Below are positions 38,747 to 45,847 of a stretch of 64,000 nucleotides of DNA, one piece after another. Positions within the stretch are counted from its first letter, which is position 1. Each line of letters begins with the position of its first letter. The position numbers were made by a program, and so were the translations under genes. Source of the DNA: Skermania piniformis (GTDB taxonomy: Bacteria > Actinomycetota > Actinomycetes > Mycobacteriales > Mycobacteriaceae). The notes below the pieces were generated by a model. The model ran no database searches, was not told where the DNA came from, and worked only from the letters and a program-made list of their open reading frames with translations. Location of the stretch: positions 62,001 to 126,000 of the forward strand of contig NZ_CP079105.1 in NCBI RefSeq assembly GCF_019285775.1. The letters are read 5' to 3'.

Positions 38747-39402
38747 GTGCGTCCGGTTGCGGTGCAGATGCAGGCGCGGTTGCCCTGCGGGTCGGCGAGC
38801 ACGACGAACCTGGGCGCGTGCGAGTCGTCGACCACGGTCCCGCCCGCCGCGACCGCTGCGGCGATCCGGGCCGCGGCTTCGTCCGCGGCGACCCAGATGT
38901 CGGGATGCCAGCGTTGCCGCGGCGGCTCGTGTGGTTCGGTCGGCTGAAACCAGATCGTCGGCGCCGCACCGACCGGGTCGACGACCTCGTCGCCGGCGGT
39001 ATCGCCCGGTAGGCCGTGGATCGCCAGCCAGAACGGCCGGATCGCGGCGCTGTCGGGGGTGTCGATGCCGTACTCGACCAGGGTGAGCGCGGCGGTGTCG
39101 GCGGCCGTTCCGAGGTCGCGGGCCAGCGCGCTGATCCGGCCGGCCAGCTCGACATCCCGGCGGGTCAGGCCGCCGACATCGTGGCTGAGCAGCCGGATCT
39201 GTACCCGGGAGTACCGCAGGTCGATGTCGGGATGGTGGTTCAGCTCCTCGGCGACCTCGGCGACCGCCTGAACCAGGCGTAATCCGGTGGCGAAGGTGCC
39301 GGTGACGAAGCGGGCGAACAGCTGACCCGACAGCACGCGCCAGTCGGTGAGGCCGAACTCGGCGATCTGGTCCCCGGTCAGCTTCTCGGTATCGATAGAC
39401 AT
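38743..39402 (-). CDS. pterin-4a-carbinolamine dehydratase fused to VOC domain
   Basis: 219 residues. Residues about 1-95 are a pterin-4a-carbinolamine dehydratase domain with the HH-x(n)-Y-x-x-V signature (ELNHHPDIDLRYSRVQIRLLSHD). Residues about 110-219 are a glyoxalase-like domain (RQRWHPDIWVAADEAAARI and the terminal FVVLADPQGNRACIC). The dehydratase recycles oxidised tetrahydrobiopterin; the partner domain's substrate is unknown. Such fusions are known in actinobacteria. First gene of the AraC/VOC operon. Confidence 0.87.
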   Translation of the reverse strand: MSIDTEKLTGDQIAEFGLTDWRVLSGQLFARFVTGTFATGLRLVQAVAEVAEELNHHPDIDLRYSRVQIRLLSHDVGGLTRRDVELAGRISALARDLGTAADTAALTLVEYGIDTPDSAAIRPFWLAIHGLPGDTAGDEVVDPVGAAPTIWFQPTEPHEPPRQRWHPDIWVAADEAAARIAAAVAAGGTVVDDSHAPRFVVLADPQGNRACICTATGRT

Positions 39403-39419
39403 ACCGCTACCGTGCCAGG

Positions 39420-40187
39420 ATGTCCTCGACGGTGCGCGCGGTGGTCCGTCGGGTGCCGGTCCCGGTGGCGCTCGGCTACATCGGCATCCTGGCGGTGACC
39501 TCGACGCTGCTCGGGGTGCTGGACCCGGCGACCCGGGCGGCGGTGATCGACGGCGCCAGCACCAACCTGGACAATCTGTCGCGCGGCCGGATCGACACGC
39601 TGGTCACCAGTGTGTTCGTGGTGGACAACCGCTCGACGTGGCTGTGGCTGCCGTTGTTCGGAGCGCTGCTGATCGTCGGGGAGCTGGCGTTGGGCGCCCG
39701 CCGCCTGCTCCTTACCCTCGTGGTCGGCAACCTGGTGGCAACGGCAGTGGTGGCGATCGGGTTGGCGATCGCGGTACTCGGGAGATGGGCCCCCGAGGAG
39801 GTCTCGCACGCCCCCGACGTGGGCGTCAGCTACGGCGCCGTCGCCCTGGTCGGCGCGCTGACGGCGGCCGCTCCGCGGCCGTGGCGTGGCGCGTGGATCG
39901 GTCTGTGGCTGGCGGCTGCGGCGAGTTCGCTGGTGTCCGAGTCGACGTTCACCGCGTGGGGACACGTGGTTGCACTCGGCACCGGGTTCGGCCTTGCCGT
40001 GGTGTACGCCAGGCGGGTAGCCGGCTGGCGGCGGAGTTGGCTGCCCGACGTGTTGCTGGTCGTCGGCTGCGGCTATCCGGCGGCGGTGTTCGGCTTGCTC
40101 TCGCCCGGACTGTTCGTCGTGCTGGCGGCCGCCGGGTTGGGCGCCCTGCTGGATCGCCGGTGGCGCGGTCAGCCCTCACCCGGGTAG
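39420..40187 (+). CDS. rhomboid-like membrane protein
   Basis: 255 residues with about six to seven membrane helices. DVGVSYGAVALVGAL contains a G-x-S-x-G-like turn where rhomboid proteases carry their catalytic Ser, and AWGHVVALGTGFGLAVVY has a His in a later helix, the place of the second catalytic residue. The family is listed as rhomboid-like; proteolysis is plausible but unproven. Starts 17 bp from the divergent dehydratase gene, so the promoters overlap. Ends convergent with, and overlapping by 19 bp, the next gene. Confidence 0.75.
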   Translation: MSSTVRAVVRRVPVPVALGYIGILAVTSTLLGVLDPATRAAVIDGASTNLDNLSRGRIDTLVTSVFVVDNRSTWLWLPLFGALLIVGELALGARRLLLTLVVGNLVATAVVAIGLAIAVLGRWAPEEVSHAPDVGVSYGAVALVGALTAAAPRPWRGAWIGLWLAAAASSLVSESTFTAWGHVVALGTGFGLAVVYARRVAGWRRSWLPDVLLVVGCGYPAAVFGLLSPGLFVVLAAAGLGALLDRRWRGQPSPG

Positions 40188-41161
40188 CGAACTCCGAGCT
40201 GGGCCCGCGCCCGGTCCAACGTGTCGAGGATGCCGACGGTGTCGTCCAGCGGGATCAGCGGGCTCTCCGGCAACCCGGCGCGCAGACAGCGCACCACTTC
40301 GTCGAGCTCCGGTCCGTAGCCGTTCCCGGATTCCGGTGGCGCCGGAATCGTCTGGGTACCCGCGGCGGTATGCACGGTCAGGTGCGCGGGATGGTGGATC
40401 CGCGGACCCACCTCGATCCACCCGGCGGTGCCGTAGATCAGGCCGCCGGCCGGGCTGTCGGCGGCCGCGCTGCAGTACAGCTGTGCCACCCGCCCGTCCG
40501 AGTACCCCCACTGGGTCGCCACCGTGAGATCCGAGCCGGTCGGGGCGAGCGCGCCGGTCGCCGTGACGGTATCCGGGCGGCCGAGGAACTCCCAGGCGAA
40601 GCTCGCGGTGTAGCCGCCGAGGTCGAGCAGCGCGCCGCCGCCGAGGGCGAGGTCGAACAGACGTCCGGCGGGATCGTAGGGAAAGCGCTTGGACAGATCG
40701 GCCCGCACGCCGACCAGGTCCCCGATCGCCCCGCGATCGACCAGCTCGCGGGCGCGCCGGATCAGCGGGTTCACCCGTAACCACATCGCCTCCATGCAGA
40801 ACACGCCGGCCGCGCGGGCCGCGCCGGCCACCTCGGCTGCCTGGATTGCGTTGAGCGTGAATGCTTTCTCGATCAGCACGGCCTTGCCGGCGGCGATGAT
40901 CTGCAACGCCTGCGGGTGGTGTTGGCCGTGTGTGGTAGCGAGATGAACCACGTCGACATCGGGGTCGGCGAGCAGCTCGGCGTAGGACCCGTAGGCCCGT
41001 TCGACGCCGTGGTCGGCGGCAAACCGGTCGGCCCGGCGCCGGTCCCGGGCGCCGATCGCCACCAGCCGGGAATCGGGCTGCCGGGCGATGTCGGCGGCGA
41101 CCGTGGCCGCGATCCGGCCGGCGCCGATGATTCCCCAACCGACCGGTCTCGACACGTCCAT
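40169..41161 (-). CDS. Gfo/Idh/MocA family NAD(P)-dependent oxidoreductase
   Basis: 330 residues: a Rossmann domain starting VGWGIIGAGRIAATVAADIA, the conserved EKAFTLNAIQAAEVA (Lys of the EKP motif) and a C-terminal alpha/beta domain (GGALLDLGGYTASFAWEFLG). The usual substrates are sugars, inositols or dihydrodiols. ATG at 41161 is used; 41167 (ATG) is also in frame. A 16-bp tandem repeat lies immediately upstream. No neighbour points to a pathway. Confidence 0.9.
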   Translation of the reverse strand: MDVSRPVGWGIIGAGRIAATVAADIARQPDSRLVAIGARDRRRADRFAADHGVERAYGSYAELLADPDVDVVHLATTHGQHHPQALQIIAAGKAVLIEKAFTLNAIQAAEVAGAARAAGVFCMEAMWLRVNPLIRRARELVDRGAIGDLVGVRADLSKRFPYDPAGRLFDLALGGGALLDLGGYTASFAWEFLGRPDTVTATGALAPTGSDLTVATQWGYSDGRVAQLYCSAAADSPAGGLIYGTAGWIEVGPRIHHPAHLTVHTAAGTQTIPAPPESGNGYGPELDEVVRCLRAGLPESPLIPLDDTVGILDTLDRARAQLGVRYPGEG

Positions 41162-41193
41162 GGCCATCCACCGTAGCGCGGCCCGAGCCGAGC

Positions 41194-41272
41194 ACTGCCC
41201 GAGTCGAACACTGCCCGAGTCGAACACTGCCCGAGTCGAACACTGCTCGAGTCGAACACTGCCGGATACGAG
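41194..41272. repeat. 16-bp direct repeat array in the divergent promoter
   Basis: Four consecutive 16-bp units ACTGCCCGAGTCGAAC at 41194-41209, 41210-41225, 41226-41241 and 41242-41257 (one T for C in the last), followed by a degenerate fifth copy; a partial copy precedes at about 41181-41193. The array fills the gap between the divergent oxidoreductase and DUF4129 genes and may be a regulator binding platform. Confidence 0.85.
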
Positions 41273-41320
41273 ATGCGTCGGACCGCCTCCGGGCGTCGCC
41301 GCTGCGTGGGAAACTGGCTG

Positions 41321-42265
41321 ATGCCCTCGACCGGCACCGGCAGTCCTGCGGCGCGTGGGTCGGTGCTACCGCCTCGGCCGTTGCCGACGGCGATCGCGTT
41401 GCTCGCGCTCACGATCGTGGCCTTGCACGGTTCGGTGCCCGGCGTCGCACCGCCGGCGGACGATCCGCAGCGGTCGTCGGGTTCGTCGGTGCTGCCACTG
41501 GTGCTCGGTGCGGCCGGTGCGCTCGTGCTGCTGTCGGTGTGGGTCGTGCGCCGCAGATCTCCCGCTGTTCGGTTGCCGGTGATCGAGCGGGCACGTGAAC
41601 GTACGGCCGGCGCCGACCCGCGCGCGGTCCGGGTGGCACTGCTCGTCATCGCCGCGATGGTGGCGGTCTCGGTGGGTGCCGCGCTGCTGCCGCGCAGCGC
41701 GCGGCCGGCCGACACCGACCAGCCGTCGTCGAGCGCGGCCGACCGTTCCGGTGCCGAATCGGCCGGTCGCCCGGCGGTGCCGCCCGCGCCGCCCGACAGC
41801 GCGCCGACGGCGTTGTGGGTGCTGGCCGGCGCCCTGCTGCTGGTGCTGCTCGCGCTGTCGGCGGTCGGTCGCGCGCCGGCCGTCGAGCCGCCGGATCCAG
41901 TTGCCGGCGAAGATGATTCGGGTTCGGACGAGGGGTCCGCCGCCCTGGTTGCCGCGGCCGAGCGCGGTCTGGCCGAGATCGGTGATCGCGGCCGGGCGCC
42001 GCGCGCCGCGATCATTGCCTGTTATGCCGCACTGGAACGCGGCCTGGCCGAGTCGCCGGAGCTGGCCCCGCGCGCGGCCGATACGCCGGCCGAGGTGTTG
42101 GCCCGGGTGGTGCGGGCCGGTGCGGTACCGGCGGCGCCGGTGGGTGAGCTGGTCGAGCTGTTCACCGAGGCCCGATTCAGCCCGCACCGGATGGACGAGG
42201 CGCAGCGGGATCGGGCGGTCGTCCGGCTCCGGCAGGTGCTCGCCGAGCTACGGGGCCGGTCGTGA
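41321..42265 (+). CDS. DUF4129 domain membrane protein
   Basis: 314 residues with membrane helices near 24-45, 60-75, 105-125 and 165-185 separated by Pro/Ser-rich loops, then a cytosolic C-terminal DUF4129 domain (ALVAAAERGLAEIGDRGRAPRAAIIACYAALERGLAE and the helical end RDRAVVRLRQVLAEL). It heads a five-gene operon with MoxR and DUF58 genes in which every junction is a 4-bp overlap. The operon type is linked to envelope or protein-complex maturation; specifics unknown. Confidence 0.83.
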   Translation: MPSTGTGSPAARGSVLPPRPLPTAIALLALTIVALHGSVPGVAPPADDPQRSSGSSVLPLVLGAAGALVLLSVWVVRRRSPAVRLPVIERARERTAGADPRAVRVALLVIAAMVAVSVGAALLPRSARPADTDQPSSSAADRSGAESAGRPAVPPAPPDSAPTALWVLAGALLLVLLALSAVGRAPAVEPPDPVAGEDDSGSDEGSAALVAAAERGLAEIGDRGRAPRAAIIACYAALERGLAESPELAPRAADTPAEVLARVVRAGAVPAAPVGELVELFTEARFSPHRMDEAQRDRAVVRLRQVLAELRGRS

Positions 42266-42732
42266 CCCGGGCGGTCGGCGCAGCGGCCGCGGTGCTGGTC
42301 CTGCTGCAGCTGGTCGGCCTCGGGGTCCACCGGGAGTCGGCGCTCGTCGTCGCCGGAGCGGCGCTCGGGCCGCTGCTGGCGGTGTTGCTCGCGCGGCTGC
42401 GGCCCGGCGGTGGCCGGCGGTCGGTCGGCGCCGCGCCGGAACCGCACTGGCTGGGGCAGTGGATCGCCCGAACCGGCGCCCTGCTGGAGCACGCAGACGG
42501 CTCGGGTGCCGACTGGGATCGCCGGCTGCGGCCGGTGCTTGCCCGGGAGTTCTTGGCCGCCAGCGGGTGTCGGCGCGACGACCGAGCAGGTTGCGTCGCG
42601 GCCGGGCGGGCGATGTTCGGCGACCCGCTGTGGCGCTGGGTGGATCCGGCGGCGTCGGCCGGCGGGGTCGACGGGCCGGGCCGGGCCGGGCTCACCGAGA
42701 TTCTGGACCGGCTGGCGGTGTCGCGCCGATGA
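42262..42732 (+). CDS. membrane protein of the DUF4129/MoxR/DUF58 operon
   Basis: 156 residues with two N-terminal membrane helices (about 4-21 and 27-45) and a soluble C-terminal half (HWLGQWIARTGALLEHADG and the C-containing segment near 100). GTG start overlaps the previous stop (GTGA); its stop overlaps the MoxR start (ATGA). The operon position is conserved in type in actinobacteria, but the family has no known function. Confidence 0.72.
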   Translation: MTRAVGAAAAVLVLLQLVGLGVHRESALVVAGAALGPLLAVLLARLRPGGGRRSVGAAPEPHWLGQWIARTGALLEHADGSGADWDRRLRPVLAREFLAASGCRRDDRAGCVAAGRAMFGDPLWRWVDPAASAGGVDGPGRAGLTEILDRLAVSRR

Positions 42733-43556
42733 CCGACACGGTGATCGCGGTATCGCGCCGGGCCGACGAGGTGCTCGCCGAGGTGGAGCGCGCGGTGGTC
42801 GGCCGCCGGGCCGCGTTGCGGCTGATCTTCACCGCCGTGCTCGCCGGCGGGCACGTGCTGATCGAGGATCTGCCCGGCCTGGGCAAGACGTTGATCGCCC
42901 GGTCGTTCGCTGCGGCCCTCGGGCTCGACTTCACCCGGGTGCAGTTCACGCCCGACCTGTTGCCGGCCGATCTGCTCGGCTCGACGATCTACGACATGGT
43001 GGCGCGGTCCTTCGAGTTCCGGCCCGGACCGATCTTCACCCAGCTGCTGTTGGCCGACGAGATCAATCGGACGCCGCCCAAGACCCAGGCGGCTCTGGAT
43101 CGGTTCGCGATCCGCGCTCGGCTCGGCTATCTGGATCAGGCCGACGAGGCGGCGATGCTGCGTCGGCGGCTCGATCGGGGTGCGCCGGTTCCGACGGTCG
43201 GGCGGGTGATCGATGCCGGCGAGCTGCTGGCCATGCAGGCGGCGGTGGAGCGGGTCAGCGTGGATGCCGATCTGCTGGCCTATGTGGTCGCGCTGGCTCG
43301 GGCGACGCGCCGGCATGCGCAGGTCGAGGTGGGCGCCAGTCCCCGCGCGGAACTGGACCTGGTGCAGCTCGCGCGCGCCGCCGCGCTGCTCGCCGGCCGG
43401 GACTACGTCATCCCCGACGACGTGAAGGGCCTCGCAGTTGCCGCGATATCGCACCGGATCGGTTTGCGGCCGGAGATGTGGGTCCGCCGGGTGAGCGCGG
43501 ACGACATCGTCGGCGAGCTGCTGCGCCGGGTGCCGGTGCCCCGAACACCGGAATGA
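42729..43556 (+). CDS. MoxR-type AAA ATPase with internal deletion of the sensor-1 region
   Basis: 275 residues. Walker A (EDLPGLGKT, 46-54) and Walker B (LLLADEINRTPPKTQAA, to 122) are present, as are the sensor-2 and lid regions (ELDLVQLARAAALLAGRDYVIPDDVKGLA). Between Ala122 and Leu123 about 45 residues normally found here are absent: the end of the helix after Walker B, the beta-hairpin, the sensor-1 ATQNP and the GTYPLPEAQ segment. The reading goes straight from KTQAA to LDRFAIRARLGY, in frame. ATP hydrolysis should be impaired. A chaperone-like role for the neighbouring DUF58 protein is usual for this family. Confidence 0.85.
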   Translation: MTDTVIAVSRRADEVLAEVERAVVGRRAALRLIFTAVLAGGHVLIEDLPGLGKTLIARSFAAALGLDFTRVQFTPDLLPADLLGSTIYDMVARSFEFRPGPIFTQLLLADEINRTPPKTQAALDRFAIRARLGYLDQADEAAMLRRRLDRGAPVPTVGRVIDAGELLAMQAAVERVSVDADLLAYVVALARATRRHAQVEVGASPRAELDLVQLARAAALLAGRDYVIPDDVKGLAVAAISHRIGLRPEMWVRRVSADDIVGELLRRVPVPRTPE

Positions 43557-44794
43557 GTGCCGAACACGGGGGCACCGAGCCGGTATCGCTGCGCTGGCGC
43601 CCGGCGCCGGTGGCGCTGGCCCTGGCGGGTTGCGCCGCGCTCGCGTTGACCCTCGCGGTGCTGCTGCAGCGACCCGGCCCGGTGGCGTTCGCGGCACCGT
43701 TGCTCGGTGTCCTGATGTCGGCCGGGTGGGCGCCGCCTCGGGTGCGGTACGCGGTGTCGGTCGAGCCGCCGCTGATCCGCTGCTTCGTCGGCGACCCGGT
43801 CGAGTTCACGGTCCGGGCCGAGCCGGTCGACGGCACCGAAACCGCCCGGCTGAGCTGGGCGTCGGCGGCCGGCTGGCAGGTGGCGCCGGCCGGTGTGCCC
43901 GGTCGCTGGACGGTAATCGCATCGCGTTGGGGGCGTTACGAACCCGATGTGCGCATCGTCGTTGCCGCGGCCGGCGGGCTGTTCGTCGGGAACGCGACGG
44001 CGCGGGCGGTCGAGCTGCGGGTCTACCCGGTTGTCGAGCCGGTACCGGCGGGGCTGGAACCGAGCGTGCTGCCCGATCGGTTGGGTACCCACCGAAGTCG
44101 TCGGATCGGCGCCGGCGTCGAGTTCGGTGGGGTGCGCGAGTATGTGCCCGGCGATCGGTTGCGCGCGGTGAACTGGCGGGTCAGCGCCCGCCGCGACCGG
44201 CTGCACGTCACGGAGCGGCTGGCCGAGCAGGCGGCCGAGGTGGTGGTGCTGCTCGACACCCACGCGCAGCTCCCCGGCGCCGCGACGCAGGCACTGGATC
44301 TTGCGGTCCGGGGTGCCGTGCAGGTGGTGCAATCCGCGCTGCAGCGCGGCGATCGGGCCGGCCTGGTCGTGCTGGGCGCTCGGCTCCGCTGGCTCGCCCC
44401 GGCGTCCGGGCGGCGGCAGTTCTATCGGGTGCTCGACGCGGTGCTGGACGTCGGCGACGCCCACCGATTCGGCGAGGGCACCCTCGCGCCGCGTGCCGGG
44501 GTGCCGCGCGGTGCCGTGGTGGTCGCGTTTTCCACCCTGCTGGACACGGAGTTCGCGCTCGCCCTGATCGATCTGCACCACCGTGGTCACCCGGTGCTCG
44601 CGGTGGATGTGCTGCGCGGCGATCCGCTCGAGCCGACCGCGGATCCGCTGCTGCGCCGGATGTGGCAGCTGTCCCGGCTGGCGATGTATCGCGATATGGC
44701 TGCGGTCGGTGTCGACGTCGTCCCGTGGCCGGCGGACGCCGGGTTGGCCGAGGTACTGCGCACGGCGCCGGACCGCGTCCGGAGCCGACGATGA
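43553..44794 (+). CDS. DUF58 domain protein
   Basis: 413 residues: two N-terminal membrane helices (about 18-55), a beta-rich extracytoplasmic section, the DUF58 signature EFGGVREYVPGDRLRAVNWRVSAR near 190, and a von Willebrand A-like domain (AAEVVVLLDTHAQLPGA) in which the MIDAS motif (DxSxS) is replaced by DTHAQ. It normally works with the MoxR ATPase. Both ends overlap neighbouring genes by 4 bp. Confidence 0.86.
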   Translation: MSAEHGGTEPVSLRWRPAPVALALAGCAALALTLAVLLQRPGPVAFAAPLLGVLMSAGWAPPRVRYAVSVEPPLIRCFVGDPVEFTVRAEPVDGTETARLSWASAAGWQVAPAGVPGRWTVIASRWGRYEPDVRIVVAAAGGLFVGNATARAVELRVYPVVEPVPAGLEPSVLPDRLGTHRSRRIGAGVEFGGVREYVPGDRLRAVNWRVSARRDRLHVTERLAEQAAEVVVLLDTHAQLPGAATQALDLAVRGAVQVVQSALQRGDRAGLVVLGARLRWLAPASGRRQFYRVLDAVLDVGDAHRFGEGTLAPRAGVPRGAVVVAFSTLLDTEFALALIDLHHRGHPVLAVDVLRGDPLEPTADPLLRRMWQLSRLAMYRDMAAVGVDVVPWPADAGLAEVLRTAPDRVRSRR

Positions 44795-45135
44795 GAGCCG
44801 TGGCGGTCGGCCTGGTGGTGCTGGTCCTCGCCGCGACGGTGGTGGTGGACGCGGCGCCGGCACTGTGTGCGGTCGCCGGTCTGGCCGGCGCGGTGTGCCT
44901 GTCGGTGGTGTTCGCCCGCACCGGCCCGGCCGGCGTGCATCCGCTGCCGGCAGCGTCCGTCGCCGGTGCGGCCGGGTTTGCCGTGGTCGCGATGGTGGTC
45001 GACGTGTTTGCCGTCTCGTTGCCTTGGCTGCCGCTGATCGCGCCGCTAGCGGCGCTCGCGTTGTTCGGGGTGGTGCTCGGCGGGCTGGCTCGCCCCGGTC
45101 GAGCCGGGCCCCGGGGATTCTCACCACGACAGTGA
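44791..45135 (+). CDS. small membrane protein at the end of the MoxR/DUF58 operon
   Basis: 114 residues, largely hydrophobic, with about four membrane helices (3-22, 24-43, 55-74, 80-98) and a short basic tail. The ATG overlaps the DUF58 stop (ATGA). It is the last gene of the operon; a methyltransferase gene converges 8 bp beyond. No named family. Confidence 0.75.
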   Translation: MRAVAVGLVVLVLAATVVVDAAPALCAVAGLAGAVCLSVVFARTGPAGVHPLPAASVAGAAGFAVVAMVVDVFAVSLPWLPLIAPLAALALFGVVLGGLARPGRAGPRGFSPRQ

Positions 45136-45143
45136 TGCGCCGG

Positions 45144-45758
45144 CTACCCGGCGACGGCGACACCCAACTGCATGGCGCCGTAGGGCCGCGGCGCGTGCCG
45201 GTCGTAGAACGTGTCCAGCTGGTCGATGCGGAATCCGGCAGCGGTGATGATGCCGGGGATGTCGCGGGTGAGATGACAACCGCCGGCAATTCGCCGCTGC
45301 ACCGGTTCGAGGCGGCGTTGCCAGCGCCGGACCGCCCGGTCCGGCGCGAGTCCGTGCTCGACGAAGCGAAACTGCCCGCCCGGCTTCAGCACCCGGCGGA
45401 TCTCGGCGAGTGCGGCACCGACGTCGGGGATGGTGCACAGGGTCCACGTGGAGATCGCGCTGTGGAACGCGGCGTCGTCGAACGGCAGGGATTGTCCGTC
45501 CAGACCGGCTCGCTCGATCGGGATCGGCGACGCGGCCACTCGGGCACCGGCCAACCGCCACGCCGTGTCGGACGGCTCGACCGCCGCTACCCGCTCCACT
45601 GCGCGGGGATAGTGCGGCACGTTGCGGCCGGAGCCGAAGCCGATCTCGATCACCCGGCCGCGCAGCCCGGCGCACGACCGTTGGCGCAGCGGTTCCACCG
45701 CGACGCCGCAGGTGAAGTCGATCACGCGGGGGAGAATGTGGTCTGCGTAGCGGCCCAT
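45144..45758 (-). CDS. class I SAM-dependent methyltransferase
   Basis: 204 residues with the Rossmann motifs VIEIGFGSGRNVPHY (motif I), VAAVEPSDTAWRLA (acidic ribose contact) and FHSAISTWTLCTIPD plus LKPGGQFRFVEHGL (motifs IV-VI). This UbiE-like layout fits small-molecule or lipid methylation; the substrate is not readable. ATG at 45758 gives a complete domain; the far longer upstream reading is antisense to the neighbour. Divergent from the oxidoreductase gene. Confidence 0.88.
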   Translation of the reverse strand: MGRYADHILPRVIDFTCGVAVEPLRQRSCAGLRGRVIEIGFGSGRNVPHYPRAVERVAAVEPSDTAWRLAGARVAASPIPIERAGLDGQSLPFDDAAFHSAISTWTLCTIPDVGAALAEIRRVLKPGGQFRFVEHGLAPDRAVRRWQRRLEPVQRRIAGGCHLTRDIPGIITAAGFRIDQLDTFYDRHAPRPYGAMQLGVAVAG

Positions 45759-45796
45759 GGCCTCATTGTTGTCTCCCGGCGGTGTCTTCCCGGGCG

Positions 45797-45847
45797 TTCG
45801 GTGGGGTGGCTGGTTTGGTGGGGTGGCTAGGTTGGTGGGGTGACCTC
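45797..45847. repeat. 17-bp G-rich tandem repeat over the oxidoreductase start codon
   Basis: Three units: 45797-45813, 45814-45830 and 45831-45847, each built on TTGGTGGGGTGGCT. The third unit contains the ribosome binding site (GGTGGGG) and the GTG start codon at 45840. 17 is not a multiple of three, and each unit brings its own GGTGGGG, so copy changes would alter the upstream spacing. Confidence 0.8.

Noticed and set aside
41181-41272. The 16-bp array as a CRISPR or a replication origin
   Set aside because: The units are contiguous with no spacers, no cas genes or replication initiator are nearby, and the locus is a divergent promoter.
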